Part shown: one piece after another, positions 9,321 through 18,103 of the stretch
Numbering within the stretch: the first letter of the stretch is position 1
Layout of the letters: the number at the start of each line of letters is the position of its first letter
Assembly (NCBI GenBank): GCA_934394815.1
Contig: CAKRRD010000001.1
Coordinates: 124,001 to 188,000 of the forward strand
Length of the DNA: 64,000 nucleotides
Source of the DNA: an uncultured Acetatifactor sp.
GTDB taxonomy: Bacteria; Bacillota; Clostridia; Lachnospirales; Lachnospiraceae
Reading direction: 5' to 3'
The notes under the pieces: generated by a model
What the model saw: only the letters and a program-made list of their open reading frames with translations
Databases searched by the model: none
What the model was told of the DNA's origin: nothing
Position numbers and translations under genes: made by a program

Positions 9321-9965
9321 ATGGCTGCAACAGTACAGCAGGACAGACAGAATCGCAGATATACCTCCATCAAGAGAAGCATGGATATTGTTTTAAGCGG
9401 ATTGGGAATTATTTTATTGTCCCCGCTTTTGCTGGTGCTGTGCATTGCCATCAAGCTGGATTCCCCCGGCCCGATCCTGTTCTGCCAGAAGCGGGTGGGC
9501 ATCCATAAAAAACATTTTATGATCTATAAGTTCCGCACCATGCGTACCGATACGCCGAAGGATATGCCGACACATCTGCTGGCCGATCCGGAACAATACA
9601 TTACAAAGACCGGAAGATTCCTGCGCAAGACCAGCCTGGACGAACTGCCCCAGATCTTCAATATTTTCAAGGGAGATATGAGTATCGTGGGTCCCAGGCC
9701 GGCGCTGTGGAATCAGTACGATCTGATCGCGGAGCGGGATAAATACGGTGCCAATGATGTGCTGCCCGGCCTGACCGGATGGGCGCAGATCAACGGCAGA
9801 GACGAACTGGAGATTCCCGTAAAGGCAAAGCTGGACGGAGAATACGTGGCAAAATACGGATTCGCCATGGATCTTCGCTGCTTCTTCGGTACCTTCGCAA
9901 GTGTACTGCGTCAGGACGGCGTCGTGGAGGGCGGAACGGGAAGCATGAAAAAGGGCGATAAGTAA
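9321..9965 (+). CDS. Priming sugar transferase (WcaJ/PglC type)
   Basis: 214-residue bacterial sugar transferase that starts an oligosaccharide by linking a sugar-1-phosphate to undecaprenyl phosphate. It has one N-terminal membrane hairpin (about residues 20-45), then SPGPILFCQKRVG, FMIYKFRTMR, RKTSLDELPQIFNIFKGDMS and GPRPAL, a complete family signature. Its size matches the short PglC-like class. GGAAGGGGAG precedes the ATG. It sits between the dehydratase and an SDR epimerase with 2-base spacing, suggesting a dehydrated amino sugar as first sugar (inference). Confidence 0.94.
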   Translation: MAATVQQDRQNRRYTSIKRSMDIVLSGLGIILLSPLLLVLCIAIKLDSPGPILFCQKRVGIHKKHFMIYKFRTMRTDTPKDMPTHLLADPEQYITKTGRFLRKTSLDELPQIFNIFKGDMSIVGPRPALWNQYDLIAERDKYGANDVLPGLTGWAQINGRDELEIPVKAKLDGEYVAKYGFAMDLRCFFGTFASVLRQDGVVEGGTGSMKKGDK

Positions 9966-9967
9966 AT

Positions 9968-10801
9968 ATGAAAAAGATATTAATTCTGGGTGCCAATAGT
10001 TATATTGGCACTTCTTTTGAAAAATATATAAAAGAAAACTATCCGAAGGAGTACGAGGTCTGCAGAACCAGTCTGCGGGGAACGGCCTGGCAGCAGGAGG
10101 ACTGGAGCGGCTATGACAGCATCCTCAATGTCACAGGCAAGGCTCACGCGGACATCGCGGCCCTGACAGAGGAACAGAAGCAGGAGTATTACACCGTGAA
10201 CTGCGATCTGGCAGTGGAAGCGGCAAAAAAAGCCATTGCAGACGGCGCGGGACAATACATCTACCTCAGCAGCATCATCGTCTACGGTGACAGTAGCAAC
10301 AGCAGAAAACCCGTACGCATCACCGCAGATACCAGACCCCAGCCCTCCAATTTCTACGGGGACAGCAAATGGCAGGCGGAGCAGAAGCTGCAGGAGGTGT
10401 TCGCAGGGAAGAACGGCACACGTCTGGCTATTTTGCGATTACCCATGATTTATGGAAAAGGATGTAAGGGAAATTACAAAACATTGATAAAGCTGGCAGA
10501 GAAACTTCCGATATTCCCCACATTTCCTAACGAACGCAGCGTACTCCGGATAGAACATCTTGCCGAATATCTGAGAACATTGGCAGAAGAGGGTGGGGAA
10601 GGACTTTTTTGGCCCCAGGATGATGAATACCGAAGCACACCGGACATGGTTTTTGAACTTGCACAGATTGCCGGGCGGCATATTACTCCGGCTCCCTGGC
10701 TGAACCCTTTTGTCCGTCTGGCATTCTATTTTCCCGGAAAACCGGGAAAACTTGCAAGAAAAGCATTTGGAACATTGACGATTGAAAGACAAAAAGCTTG
10801 A
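9968..10801 (+). CDS. NAD-dependent epimerase/dehydratase (SDR)
   Basis: 277-residue extended SDR. The cofactor loop is GANSYIG at the N-terminus; YLSSIIVYGDS and the catalytic FYGDSKWQAEQ (YxxxK) follow. It is of the type often paired with CapD-like dehydratases and PglC-like transferases to make a 4-keto or 4-epi sugar. It starts 2 bases after the transferase stop, so it is in the same operon. The C-terminal third is shorter than in GalE. It ends the first cluster: a 228-base gap with a new promoter follows. Confidence 0.86.
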   Translation: MKKILILGANSYIGTSFEKYIKENYPKEYEVCRTSLRGTAWQQEDWSGYDSILNVTGKAHADIAALTEEQKQEYYTVNCDLAVEAAKKAIADGAGQYIYLSSIIVYGDSSNSRKPVRITADTRPQPSNFYGDSKWQAEQKLQEVFAGKNGTRLAILRLPMIYGKGCKGNYKTLIKLAEKLPIFPTFPNERSVLRIEHLAEYLRTLAEEGGEGLFWPQDDEYRSTPDMVFELAQIAGRHITPAPWLNPFVRLAFYFPGKPGKLARKAFGTLTIERQKA

Positions 10802-10955
10802 AAACAGACGGAAAATATGGTATGAATGAAATATGTTAATTCATATCTTATGTAAAAGTCATGCATATCGCAGTATACTCCTTTCCAGATGACCTGATGA
10901 ATAAGAAAAATAGGTGAAATATAGGCTAAACTGCGGATGGTTTCTGACGAATTCA

Positions 10956-10984
10956 TTGAAACTGATGATCATATTGGGTATAAT
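10956..10984 (+). promoter_or_regulatory. Sigma-A-type promoter for the ATPase/nuclease-like pair
   Basis: TTGAAA (10956-10961), a 17-base spacer and a perfect TATAAT (10979-10984) lie 46 bases upstream of the ATPase ATG. The rest of the 10802-11029 gap is AT-rich; it holds a weak inverted repeat (ATGAAT...ATTCAT, about 10822-10847) and no gene that I can support. Confidence 0.75.
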
Positions 10985-11029
10985 GAAGAGTAGTGTAGTA
11001 TCCGAATAGATGGAAGGATAAGACAAAGA

Positions 11030-12259
11030 ATGAAAATCATATTGAATAATATCGCCAGAGTGCAACACGCAGAAGTGGAGATTGAAGGAATTTCAGTAAT
11101 ATCCGGTTACAATGGTACCGGAAAAAGTACGGTGTGCAAAGCTCTGTATGCAACAAGTCAGGCGTTTGGACGATTGAATAAGAGCGTATTGCAAAGCAGA
11201 GAGAACAGTATTAAAAACAGCATTGATGAGTGGGAAAGCAAATCACGCACCGACTCTATGCCGTTTTGGGAAGAATGCAGTGACAACTTCTTCAATCTAT
11301 TGGAACAGATGAAAGTGTCAATAGAAGATTTGTCGGATGAGGATCTGCCAAAGCTGTTGCAGAAGGTTGGAATCGAGCCGGATGAGGACGGCTACGAGGA
11401 TTTGATCAGCGAATTGGGTAGAATACGCAAAAGACCTTTTGAAGTCGATGCCCGTTTTGTGATTGAAAGAGCGTTTACCCAGTGCTTTAGCGGACAGCTT
11501 AACACATTGGGACAGGATACACAGGCAGAAATCGAATTTGAGTACGGAAAGTCGGTGGCAAGGGCAGTCTTTCAAAACAATAAACTGACGGAAAGTACGG
11601 CAGCACAGATCCTGATGAACAAGCCGGTATACATAGAGACCGGCAGTTCACTGGATATGGTACTCAATAATCAGTTCAGAAGAAGAACGTCCAATGCAAA
11701 AATCCCTTTTTCTGCGTTGTATAAGCCCGTGACGGGAGAGATGACCCTGGAGAAATACAACGAATTAGATAAGGTGAGGAAAATATGTTCCCGCATTATG
11801 AATGAGGTGACCCACGGAGAATTAGTATCGTCTACAACGAACAGAGAGGTTACTTATCACGAAGAGGATTTACAGGATCCTATTTTATGTCCGAATATAG
11901 CATCCGGATTAAAAAATATTCTTACGATACAGAAATTATTGGATAATGGATATTTAAATTCAAACTCATTGCTTTTGATTGATGAGCCGGAAGTGAATCT
12001 ACATCCCGAATGGCAGGTGAAATTTGCCGAGATTCTCGTGCTTTTATATAAAGAACTGGGAATCCGGATTATATTGAACACTCACAGCCCCTATTTTATG
12101 CGGGCTATAGAGACGAAAATGGCGGAACAGGAAATTGCCGATATGGGAAGATATTACTTCATGCAGGAGGTAGCCCCTCACAGATTCGTTGCAGAGGATG
12201 TCACAGGGAGAACAGAAATTGTATACCAGACCATGTATAAGCCATTGGAAGGACTGTGA
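11030..12259 (+). CDS. AAA family ATPase (OLD/AAA_15-like), possible defence ATPase
   Basis: 409-residue SMC/ABC-like ATPase of the kind found in OLD-family and many phage-defence proteins. Walker A is SGYNGTGKST (residues 25-34). A signature-like SGLKNIL precedes Walker B SLLLIDEPEVNLHPEW (Asp318-Glu319), and the H-loop is NTHSPYF (His352). The middle (about 45-270) is helical and carries no recognised domain. There is no Toprim nuclease domain at the C-terminus, unlike OLD proteins. It is followed without a gap by a small protein with a nuclease-like motif. It has no link to sugar metabolism, so the pair looks like an inserted cargo cassette. Function is inferred. Confidence 0.85.
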   Translation: MKIILNNIARVQHAEVEIEGISVISGYNGTGKSTVCKALYATSQAFGRLNKSVLQSRENSIKNSIDEWESKSRTDSMPFWEECSDNFFNLLEQMKVSIEDLSDEDLPKLLQKVGIEPDEDGYEDLISELGRIRKRPFEVDARFVIERAFTQCFSGQLNTLGQDTQAEIEFEYGKSVARAVFQNNKLTESTAAQILMNKPVYIETGSSLDMVLNNQFRRRTSNAKIPFSALYKPVTGEMTLEKYNELDKVRKICSRIMNEVTHGELVSSTTNREVTYHEEDLQDPILCPNIASGLKNILTIQKLLDNGYLNSNSLLLIDEPEVNLHPEWQVKFAEILVLLYKELGIRIILNTHSPYFMRAIETKMAEQEIADMGRYYFMQEVAPHRFVAEDVTGRTEIVYQTMYKPLEGL

Positions 12260-12859
12260 GTGCTTATGAATATACCATATGATAAGACGAAAATAGCAAG
12301 CACTTTAAAAGAAACATCAAAAGATGATTCCGATAAGAACAATGTTGTATATTTAGTGAATGATACACATGAGGCAGATGATTTTGATGAAGTATCAAAA
12401 CAAATAGCGAAAAAAGTACGTCTGGGAAATAAACCGAGATCCTGTGATGCACTGTATCGAAGCGGGAAGTACTATAATCTCATTGAGTTTAAGAACAGAA
12501 AATCCGCAGATTTGAGAAGGGATAAAGCCGAATTACATGAAAAGGCATTCGACAGTCTGGGACAGCTGGCTATCTATCTGAATTATCAGGGGAATCTGGA
12601 TGATCTTGCCAGGGAGACTCGGATGATCGTGGTATATAATGACAATAAAGGAACGGAAGATCCCAAAACAGATATAGCAAGCAGTAAAAGCATAAATGGA
12701 ATCACACAGAAATTAAAGCAATTTTCCAAGGCGGCAGATTTGGATTCCTATCCTATTCAATTCAGATTGGAATGTGTAAAGGGATTACTGTATCATCAGG
12801 TAATTACAATAGACGTATCGGATTTTCAGACGGTCATGAATGTGATTTATGCAGAATAG
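12260..12859 (+). CDS. Small partner protein with PD-(D/E)XK-like motif
   Basis: 199-residue protein with no family that I recognise by name. It holds a spacing typical of PD-(D/E)XK nucleases: Asp63 (RSCDALYR), then YYNLIEFKNRK with Glu76 and Lys78, the hydrophobic strand before the Glu being as expected. A downstream helix (HEKAFDSLGQLAIYL) is also typical. GTG 12260 directly follows the ATPase TGA and sits 6 bases from GGAAGGA; ATG 12266 is an alternative start. Tight coupling suggests the two proteins form one complex. Nuclease activity is an inference from the motif only. Confidence 0.72.
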   Translation: MLMNIPYDKTKIASTLKETSKDDSDKNNVVYLVNDTHEADDFDEVSKQIAKKVRLGNKPRSCDALYRSGKYYNLIEFKNRKSADLRRDKAELHEKAFDSLGQLAIYLNYQGNLDDLARETRMIVVYNDNKGTEDPKTDIASSKSINGITQKLKQFSKAADLDSYPIQFRLECVKGLLYHQVITIDVSDFQTVMNVIYAE

Positions 12860-12867
12860 GAAGTTAG

Positions 12868-12907
12868 AAGTCCTATATTGCCACGGAAAGTGGTAATAGG
12901 ACTTTTT
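12868..12907 (+). terminator. Rho-independent terminator after the ATPase pair
   Basis: A long stem (arms 12868-12884 and 12890-12904, loop GGAAA, one bulge and one G-T pair) is followed by TTTTT. It starts 8 bases after the stop of the small partner gene and closes that transcription unit. Confidence 0.88.
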
Positions 12908-12935
12908 GACTTTATAATGAAAAGAGGACAGGATC

Positions 12936-13685
12936 ATGAACAACAGTCCGTTGGCCAGTATTATCACGGTGGCGTTCAACAGTGAGAAGACCATTCGCCA
13001 CACCATAGAATCCGTACTGGCCCAGACCTATGACAATATCGAATATTGGATCATTGACGGTTCCAGCAGGGACCATACGGTGGAGATCGCGGAATCCTAC
13101 CGGGCGCAGCTGGAGGAGAAGGGCATCCGCTATCATATCCTCAGCGAACCTGACGGCGGCATCTACGATGCCATGAATAAGGGAATCCGCCATGCCACGG
13201 GAGAGATCATCGGCATCATCAACAGTGATGACTGGTATGAGCCGGAGGCCGTGGAGACAGCCGTGGATACGTTCCAAAAGACCGGTTGTGACCTTATGTA
13301 TGCAAATATCCGCATGCACAAGGCGGACGGCAGCACCTTCGTCAAAAGAGCCAGAAGCCGCAGGTTCCAGACCTCCAGAGACTGGAATCACCCCACGACT
13401 TTTGTGAAAGCGGAATGCTATAAGACATACCCCTTCCGTCAGCTGGGCATCCACGATGACTACGGATTCTTCCTGCAGATGCGGAAGCTGGGGAAAAAGA
13501 TCGTCACCGTGGACAAGGTACTGGCCAATTTCCACATGGGCGGCGCCAGCAACCACAAGGACCTGAAGGCAGCGAAGAAACGGATCATGGACCGCTACCG
13601 CTATTGTTACCGGATCAACGGGTACAGCAGATGGTATATGATCGAGTGCGTGGCTATTGAGGTGGCAAAGTTCCTATTGGGCTAG
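12936..13685 (+). CDS. Glycosyltransferase family 2 (WcaE-like)
   Basis: 249-residue GT2 enzyme: LASIITVAFNSEKTIRHTIE, YWIIDGSSRDHTVEI, EPDGGIYDAMNKGIRHATGE and GIINSDDWYEPEAVE. The GGIYDAMNKGI motif is typical of the colanic-acid WcaE-like subgroup. AGAGGACAGG is the ribosome site. A TATAAT at 12913-12918 directly after the terminator may act as a -10 element, with a poor -35. It resumes the polysaccharide locus after the ATPase cassette. Confidence 0.92.
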   Translation: MNNSPLASIITVAFNSEKTIRHTIESVLAQTYDNIEYWIIDGSSRDHTVEIAESYRAQLEEKGIRYHILSEPDGGIYDAMNKGIRHATGEIIGIINSDDWYEPEAVETAVDTFQKTGCDLMYANIRMHKADGSTFVKRARSRRFQTSRDWNHPTTFVKAECYKTYPFRQLGIHDDYGFFLQMRKLGKKIVTVDKVLANFHMGGASNHKDLKAAKKRIMDRYRYCYRINGYSRWYMIECVAIEVAKFLLG

Positions 13686-13715
13686 AAGCACCATAGAAAG
13701 AAAAGAGGAAGATAT

Positions 13716-15821
13716 ATGAAACAATTAGCAGGAATTCTGGGAGCAGTTCTTCTGGCGACTTCACTGTTTACGTCGGATGCATATACATATGAGGCATATG
13801 CACTCACCGAAGAGGATGAAGCGTATATTCAGGAGGCCAGAGAAGCGTTACAGGATATTTTGAAAGACAGAGATGTGATGGCACTTGTATACCTGAGTGA
13901 TGAATTCCCAATTCGTGCAGAGGCACAGGAGAACAGCAGGACGGTGGTGACAGTACCCAGTGGTCAGCTGGTGGAGATCAGAGATGTTGTAATTAATGAG
14001 GAATACCATGCCTGGGAGTTGGTGGAAACGGAAGTGGATGGTATGACATACTCCGGATATATCCCAAGAGAAAATCTTGCCTGCTCCGATGAATGTTTTC
14101 TGGAATGGGAAGCAGAATATGGCATGAATCCGGCAGCAACGGCAGTTTATGCAGTGGAAGGACAGGCGGGATCTTATGCGGATATCGAGCAGTTTCCGGA
14201 GAGTTATCAGGCAGCCCTTCGCGCATTAAAGGAGCAGCATCCCAACTGGACTTTTGTAAAGCAGAATACAGGACTTGACTGGAATACGGCGGTAACAAAT
14301 GAAATGCAGGGTGGGAGAAGCCTGGTGTATAAGACTTTTCCGGATTACTGTAAGGATGGAGCCTACGATAACGGCAACTGGTACTATGCCACGGAAGGTA
14401 TTCTGAAAATGTATATGGATCCGAGAAATGCATTGACAGAGAACTCTGTTTTCCAGTTTGAACAACTGACCTACAATGCTTCGTATCACACGGAGGACGC
14501 GGTGAAGAACTTCCTGGAGTCCACGTTTATGAACAGCAGTGGCACCGCACCGGGGACCGACATGAATTACTATCATATTTTCTGGAGCATCGGAAGCGAT
14601 CAGAACGTGAGTCCGTTCCATCTTGCAGCCCGGGTATTGCAGGAGCAGGGAAATGGAACCTCTCCGCTGATATCGGGAACCTATAGCGGATATGAGGGGT
14701 ATTATAATTATTTCAATGTCAAGGCAAATGGAAAAACGAACCAGCAGATCATTGAAAACGGACTCAAGTATGCAAAAGAAAGGAACTGGTACAATGCCTA
14801 TTATTCCATTCTGGGTGGTGTGGAGACTATTTCTGTCAATTATATCAAAAAAGGACAGGATACTTTGTACCTTCAGAAGTTTAATGTAAATCCCAATGGA
14901 TATTATGCTTTGTATACACATCAATATATGCAGAATATCGCTGCGCCGACATCGGAGGCGCTGAGCGTGAAAAAGCAATATGATGGAGCAGGGGCATTGG
15001 ACAATACATTTGTATTTAAAATACCGGTATACGAGAATATGCCGGACACAGCCTGCCCTATGCCGACGGCATCCAACAGTGTATCTCTGGAGATTCCCTC
15101 TGGATATGACACTTCTGTGGTGTATGTTGACGGAATCGCCTACACACCGTCAGCGAGAGATGGAAGATATACGGTCACTTTAGCTGATGACAATGCAAAA
15201 TGTGCCGTTGTATTTCAGTATAATGACCAGAAAGTCCCGGTGGGCATGTATGTGTGGACCTTACAGGGGGAGAACGGTAAGTATACAGCAACCAAACAGC
15301 CAGAACTGAAAGATATTCTGACGTATCACGGATTTTCCGTGCGTGTTACCGGAAAGATGGGAATCCGTTTCAAGAGCGGCATTTCAACGGACCTGCGTGC
15401 ACAACTGGCGGGACAGGGCGTTGACGGCTACCGCCTGAAGGAATACGGAACTTTGCTCATGACCAATGTAGACCGGATGACCTACCCTATGGTAAAGGGT
15501 GGCGAAAAAGTAATCAGCAGCATGGCATTCGGATACAATCCCCAGGGAGTCTTGGAGGATAATGTCTATGACACGGTGAATGGAAGATACATTTATACAG
15601 CTGTTTTAATAGGAATACCGGCGGAACAGTATACTACAGAATATGCGTTTTGCGGGTATATTACGCTGACGAAGGATGGCGTGGGAGATGTGACAATCTA
15701 TGGACCTACCGTGGCAAAAAGCATGTATGCCGTGGCAGAGCAGGTGTTGAACAACGGAACGTATTCTCAGGGATCTAAGGAAGACCAGTACTTGAGAAAG
15801 ATTTTAAGCAATGTAAGGTAA
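13716..15821 (+). CDS. Secreted SH3-domain beta-N-acetylglucosaminidase
   Basis: 701-residue secreted protein. A signal peptide covers about residues 1-27. An SH3-like region (about 60-130: FPIRAEAQENSRTVVTVPSG) is followed by a glucosaminidase region of the GH73-related type seen in clostridial autolysins (about 155-410), with HPNWTFVKQNTGLDW, YYATEGILKMYMDPRNAL and LAARVLQEQG. The C-terminal 250 residues are beta-rich domains that I do not recognise. It would cut peptidoglycan glycan strands. It begins 30 bases after a glycosyltransferase and ends 5 bases before the next, so it is embedded in the polysaccharide operon, perhaps for wall remodelling during polymer insertion. Confidence 0.85.
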   Translation: MKQLAGILGAVLLATSLFTSDAYTYEAYALTEEDEAYIQEAREALQDILKDRDVMALVYLSDEFPIRAEAQENSRTVVTVPSGQLVEIRDVVINEEYHAWELVETEVDGMTYSGYIPRENLACSDECFLEWEAEYGMNPAATAVYAVEGQAGSYADIEQFPESYQAALRALKEQHPNWTFVKQNTGLDWNTAVTNEMQGGRSLVYKTFPDYCKDGAYDNGNWYYATEGILKMYMDPRNALTENSVFQFEQLTYNASYHTEDAVKNFLESTFMNSSGTAPGTDMNYYHIFWSIGSDQNVSPFHLAARVLQEQGNGTSPLISGTYSGYEGYYNYFNVKANGKTNQQIIENGLKYAKERNWYNAYYSILGGVETISVNYIKKGQDTLYLQKFNVNPNGYYALYTHQYMQNIAAPTSEALSVKKQYDGAGALDNTFVFKIPVYENMPDTACPMPTASNSVSLEIPSGYDTSVVYVDGIAYTPSARDGRYTVTLADDNAKCAVVFQYNDQKVPVGMYVWTLQGENGKYTATKQPELKDILTYHGFSVRVTGKMGIRFKSGISTDLRAQLAGQGVDGYRLKEYGTLLMTNVDRMTYPMVKGGEKVISSMAFGYNPQGVLEDNVYDTVNGRYIYTAVLIGIPAEQYTTEYAFCGYITLTKDGVGDVTIYGPTVAKSMYAVAEQVLNNGTYSQGSKEDQYLRKILSNVR

Positions 15822-15826
15822 ACGGA

Positions 15827-17074
15827 ATGAAGATAGTACAGATCAATAGTCATATTCATCAGGGAGGAGCTGCGAGAATCGCTCTATACATTCATCGACA
15901 GCTTCTTCAGGAGGGACAGCAGTCCTATATTGCATATGGAAGAGGTGCAGATGCCCGGACTGAGCCGAACAGCTATTGCTTTGATACGACACCGGAGATC
16001 CTGGAGTCCGCACTTTTGTCCAGGGCAGTAGGATTGAACGGCTGGTGGAATCATGCAGCGACGGGCAGATTGCTGCATTACCTGGATGAGGTGCGGCCGG
16101 ATCTGATCCACCTCCATGCACTGCATGGCTATTATCTCAATTTTTATAAACTGTTTGACTATATCAATGAGAAAAATATCCCCTGTGTATGGACGTTTCA
16201 TGACTGCCATGCTTTTGTGGGAAACTGCGGCTACTTTTTTGAATGTGACCGCTGGAAAGAAGGCTGCGGACATTGCCCGGATATCCATCGTTACCCCAAA
16301 AGCCAGTTTTTTGATCTGACACATTATATGTGGGAAAAGAAAAAGGAATGGTTTACGGAAAACGGGAACCGCAAGATCGTTGTGACTCCCTCTGACTGGC
16401 TGACAGCAGAGGCAAAACAGTCCTTTTTCGGAAAATATCCCTGTGTGACGATCCATAACGGCATTAATACAGGAGAAAACTTTTATCCCAGAGACAAAAA
16501 GGCATGCAGGCAAAAATACGGATATGCACCGGAGGAAAAACTGGTACTGGGAATCGCCATCGGATACAGTGATCCGAGAAAAGGTGCAAAATATATCCTG
16601 AATGCGGCCAAAGAGCTGGAGGGAGAGGCAAAAGTTATCCTGATCGGATGGGAGAAACAAAACAATGCACTTCTGGAAGGGCGGAACAATGTAATTGCGC
16701 TGCCGGCAACGGAGAGCGTGGAAACATTGGCAGAATATTATTCTATGGCAGATGTCTTTGTCCTTCCCTCCCTTGCGGAAAATTATGCGACAGTGACACT
16801 GGAATCCATGGCCTGCGGAACGCCGGTGGTAGGGTTTGATGCCGGAGGAATCCCGGAGCAGCTGACAGATAATAAAGGAATCACAGTAAAAGCGGGGGAC
16901 CAGACTGCATTCACCGCAGCCATCAGAGCTGTTCTTTCGGGCGAAAAGGTGCTTTTACGCGGACAGGAGCTGGCGGAGGTGATCCACAGAGAAAATTCTC
17001 TGGAAAAAATGGTGGCAGAATATCGTGCAGTTTATGAGACACTTTTAGATCAGAAGGCAATTCCGCTGGTCTGA
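15827..17074 (+). CDS. Glycosyltransferase family 4
   Basis: 415-residue GT-B enzyme. The N-terminus HIHQGGAARIALYIH and LIHLHALHGYYLN, plus the Cys-rich stretch FVGNCGYFFECDRWKEGCGHC near residues 130-150, match the WcaC-like GT4 subgroup, where this segment is typical. The donor domain shows SDPRKGAKYIL and ENYATVTLESMACGTPVVGF. It starts 5 bases after the glucosaminidase stop. The added sugar is unknown. Confidence 0.92.
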   Translation: MKIVQINSHIHQGGAARIALYIHRQLLQEGQQSYIAYGRGADARTEPNSYCFDTTPEILESALLSRAVGLNGWWNHAATGRLLHYLDEVRPDLIHLHALHGYYLNFYKLFDYINEKNIPCVWTFHDCHAFVGNCGYFFECDRWKEGCGHCPDIHRYPKSQFFDLTHYMWEKKKEWFTENGNRKIVVTPSDWLTAEAKQSFFGKYPCVTIHNGINTGENFYPRDKKACRQKYGYAPEEKLVLGIAIGYSDPRKGAKYILNAAKELEGEAKVILIGWEKQNNALLEGRNNVIALPATESVETLAEYYSMADVFVLPSLAENYATVTLESMACGTPVVGFDAGGIPEQLTDNKGITVKAGDQTAFTAAIRAVLSGEKVLLRGQELAEVIHRENSLEKMVAEYRAVYETLLDQKAIPLV

Positions 17075-17111
17075 GAGTGACGGGCAAAGGCAGAGAGATG
17101 AGAGGGTATCT

Positions 17112-18044
17112 ATGACAGTATCCGTATGCATGGGAATTTATAACGGAGAGAATTATATAGAAGAGCAGTTGGAAAGTATCCGGCTCCAGACAAAGAGTCC
17201 GGAGGAAGTCATCCTCTGTGATGACGGATCCACAGACCAAACCGTAGAGATCATCCGCCGTTTTATTTCGGAAAAAAAACTATCGGCACGCTGGAAATTG
17301 TATTGCAATCCGGAGAAAAAAGGATATCCCGGCAATTTTTATTATGCATGCAGTCTGTGTACCGAAGACGTGGTGTTTCTGTCGGATCAGGATGATATCT
17401 GGGCGCCGGATAAGATTGCAAGGATGTGTGAGGTATTTGAAAAACATGCACAGGCGCGGGCAGTCTGTTGTAAGTTCGGACTGATCGACGCAGAAGGAAA
17501 CGAGATCCGTTCCGTGATGGCTCCGACACACAGCAGAGATACCGCAGTGTGCAGATTGGTTACAGTGGAGGATGTATTCCGGAAATGTGAATGGCCCGGC
17601 ATGGTGATGGCTTACCGGAGAGACTGGTATGAGCGGTGGAGCGGGGGAGAGAATACGATTCCCCATGATCTGCTGATCGCCGCAAGAGCGGCGGAGGAGG
17701 GAGGCTTTTTACAGTTGGACTGTGAACTGGCTTTTCACAGAAGGCATGATCACAATGCCGGGGGAGAGGAACACCGGATCCGCAGACTTCTCAACAAACA
17801 GAGAAAACTGAAGGAGATCAGGGATTATCTGGGGATTTTGAATGTAATTGAGCGAAAACAGATATTACAGACGGAAAAGGCGCGAAAGACATTGCGGAAA
17901 AAGACACAGAGTATGCAGGACAGGCTTTCCGCATTGCAGTCCGGGAAAATAATGCAGGTGCTTGGAAATGCCATACGGCATAAAAATAATACAAGACCGG
18001 CGACCATGATCTGCGATCTGCTGATCGTAAAGCAGCGTGTATGA
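17112..18044 (+). CDS. Glycosyltransferase family 2, rhamnosyltransferase-like
   Basis: 310-residue GT2: VSVCMGIYNGENYIEEQLES, VILCDDGSTDQTVEII and VVFLSDQDDIWAPDKI. The SDQDDIW motif is common in rhamnosyl- and related transferases, which fits a locus with a full dTDP-rhamnose pathway (inference). The last 70 residues are charged and helical, possibly membrane-associating. Its stop lies just upstream of an internal promoter. Confidence 0.88.
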   Translation: MTVSVCMGIYNGENYIEEQLESIRLQTKSPEEVILCDDGSTDQTVEIIRRFISEKKLSARWKLYCNPEKKGYPGNFYYACSLCTEDVVFLSDQDDIWAPDKIARMCEVFEKHAQARAVCCKFGLIDAEGNEIRSVMAPTHSRDTAVCRLVTVEDVFRKCEWPGMVMAYRRDWYERWSGGENTIPHDLLIAARAAEEGGFLQLDCELAFHRRHDHNAGGEEHRIRRLLNKQRKLKEIRDYLGILNVIERKQILQTEKARKTLRKKTQSMQDRLSALQSGKIMQVLGNAIRHKNNTRPATMICDLLIVKQRV

Positions 18045-18048
18045 TGGT

Positions 18049-18078
18049 TTGACAGGGGTCTTTGCTTTATTGTAGAAT
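18049..18078 (+). promoter_or_regulatory. Promoter for the RgpF-CAP fusion gene
   Basis: A perfect TTGACA (18049-18054), an 18-base spacer and TAGAAT (18073-18078). A transcript from here would start near 18085, which excludes the upstream TTG and ATG codons as starts and supports ATG 18104 (GGGGGGTGG just before it). Confidence 0.7.
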
Positions 18079-18103
18079 GGAAGAAGAAAATGGGGGGTGG
18101 CCC

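Noticed and set aside
12936-13685. A glycosyltransferase as a third member of the ATPase cassette
   Set aside because: A strong terminator separates it from the pair, and it is a standard GT2 enzyme of the sugar locus.
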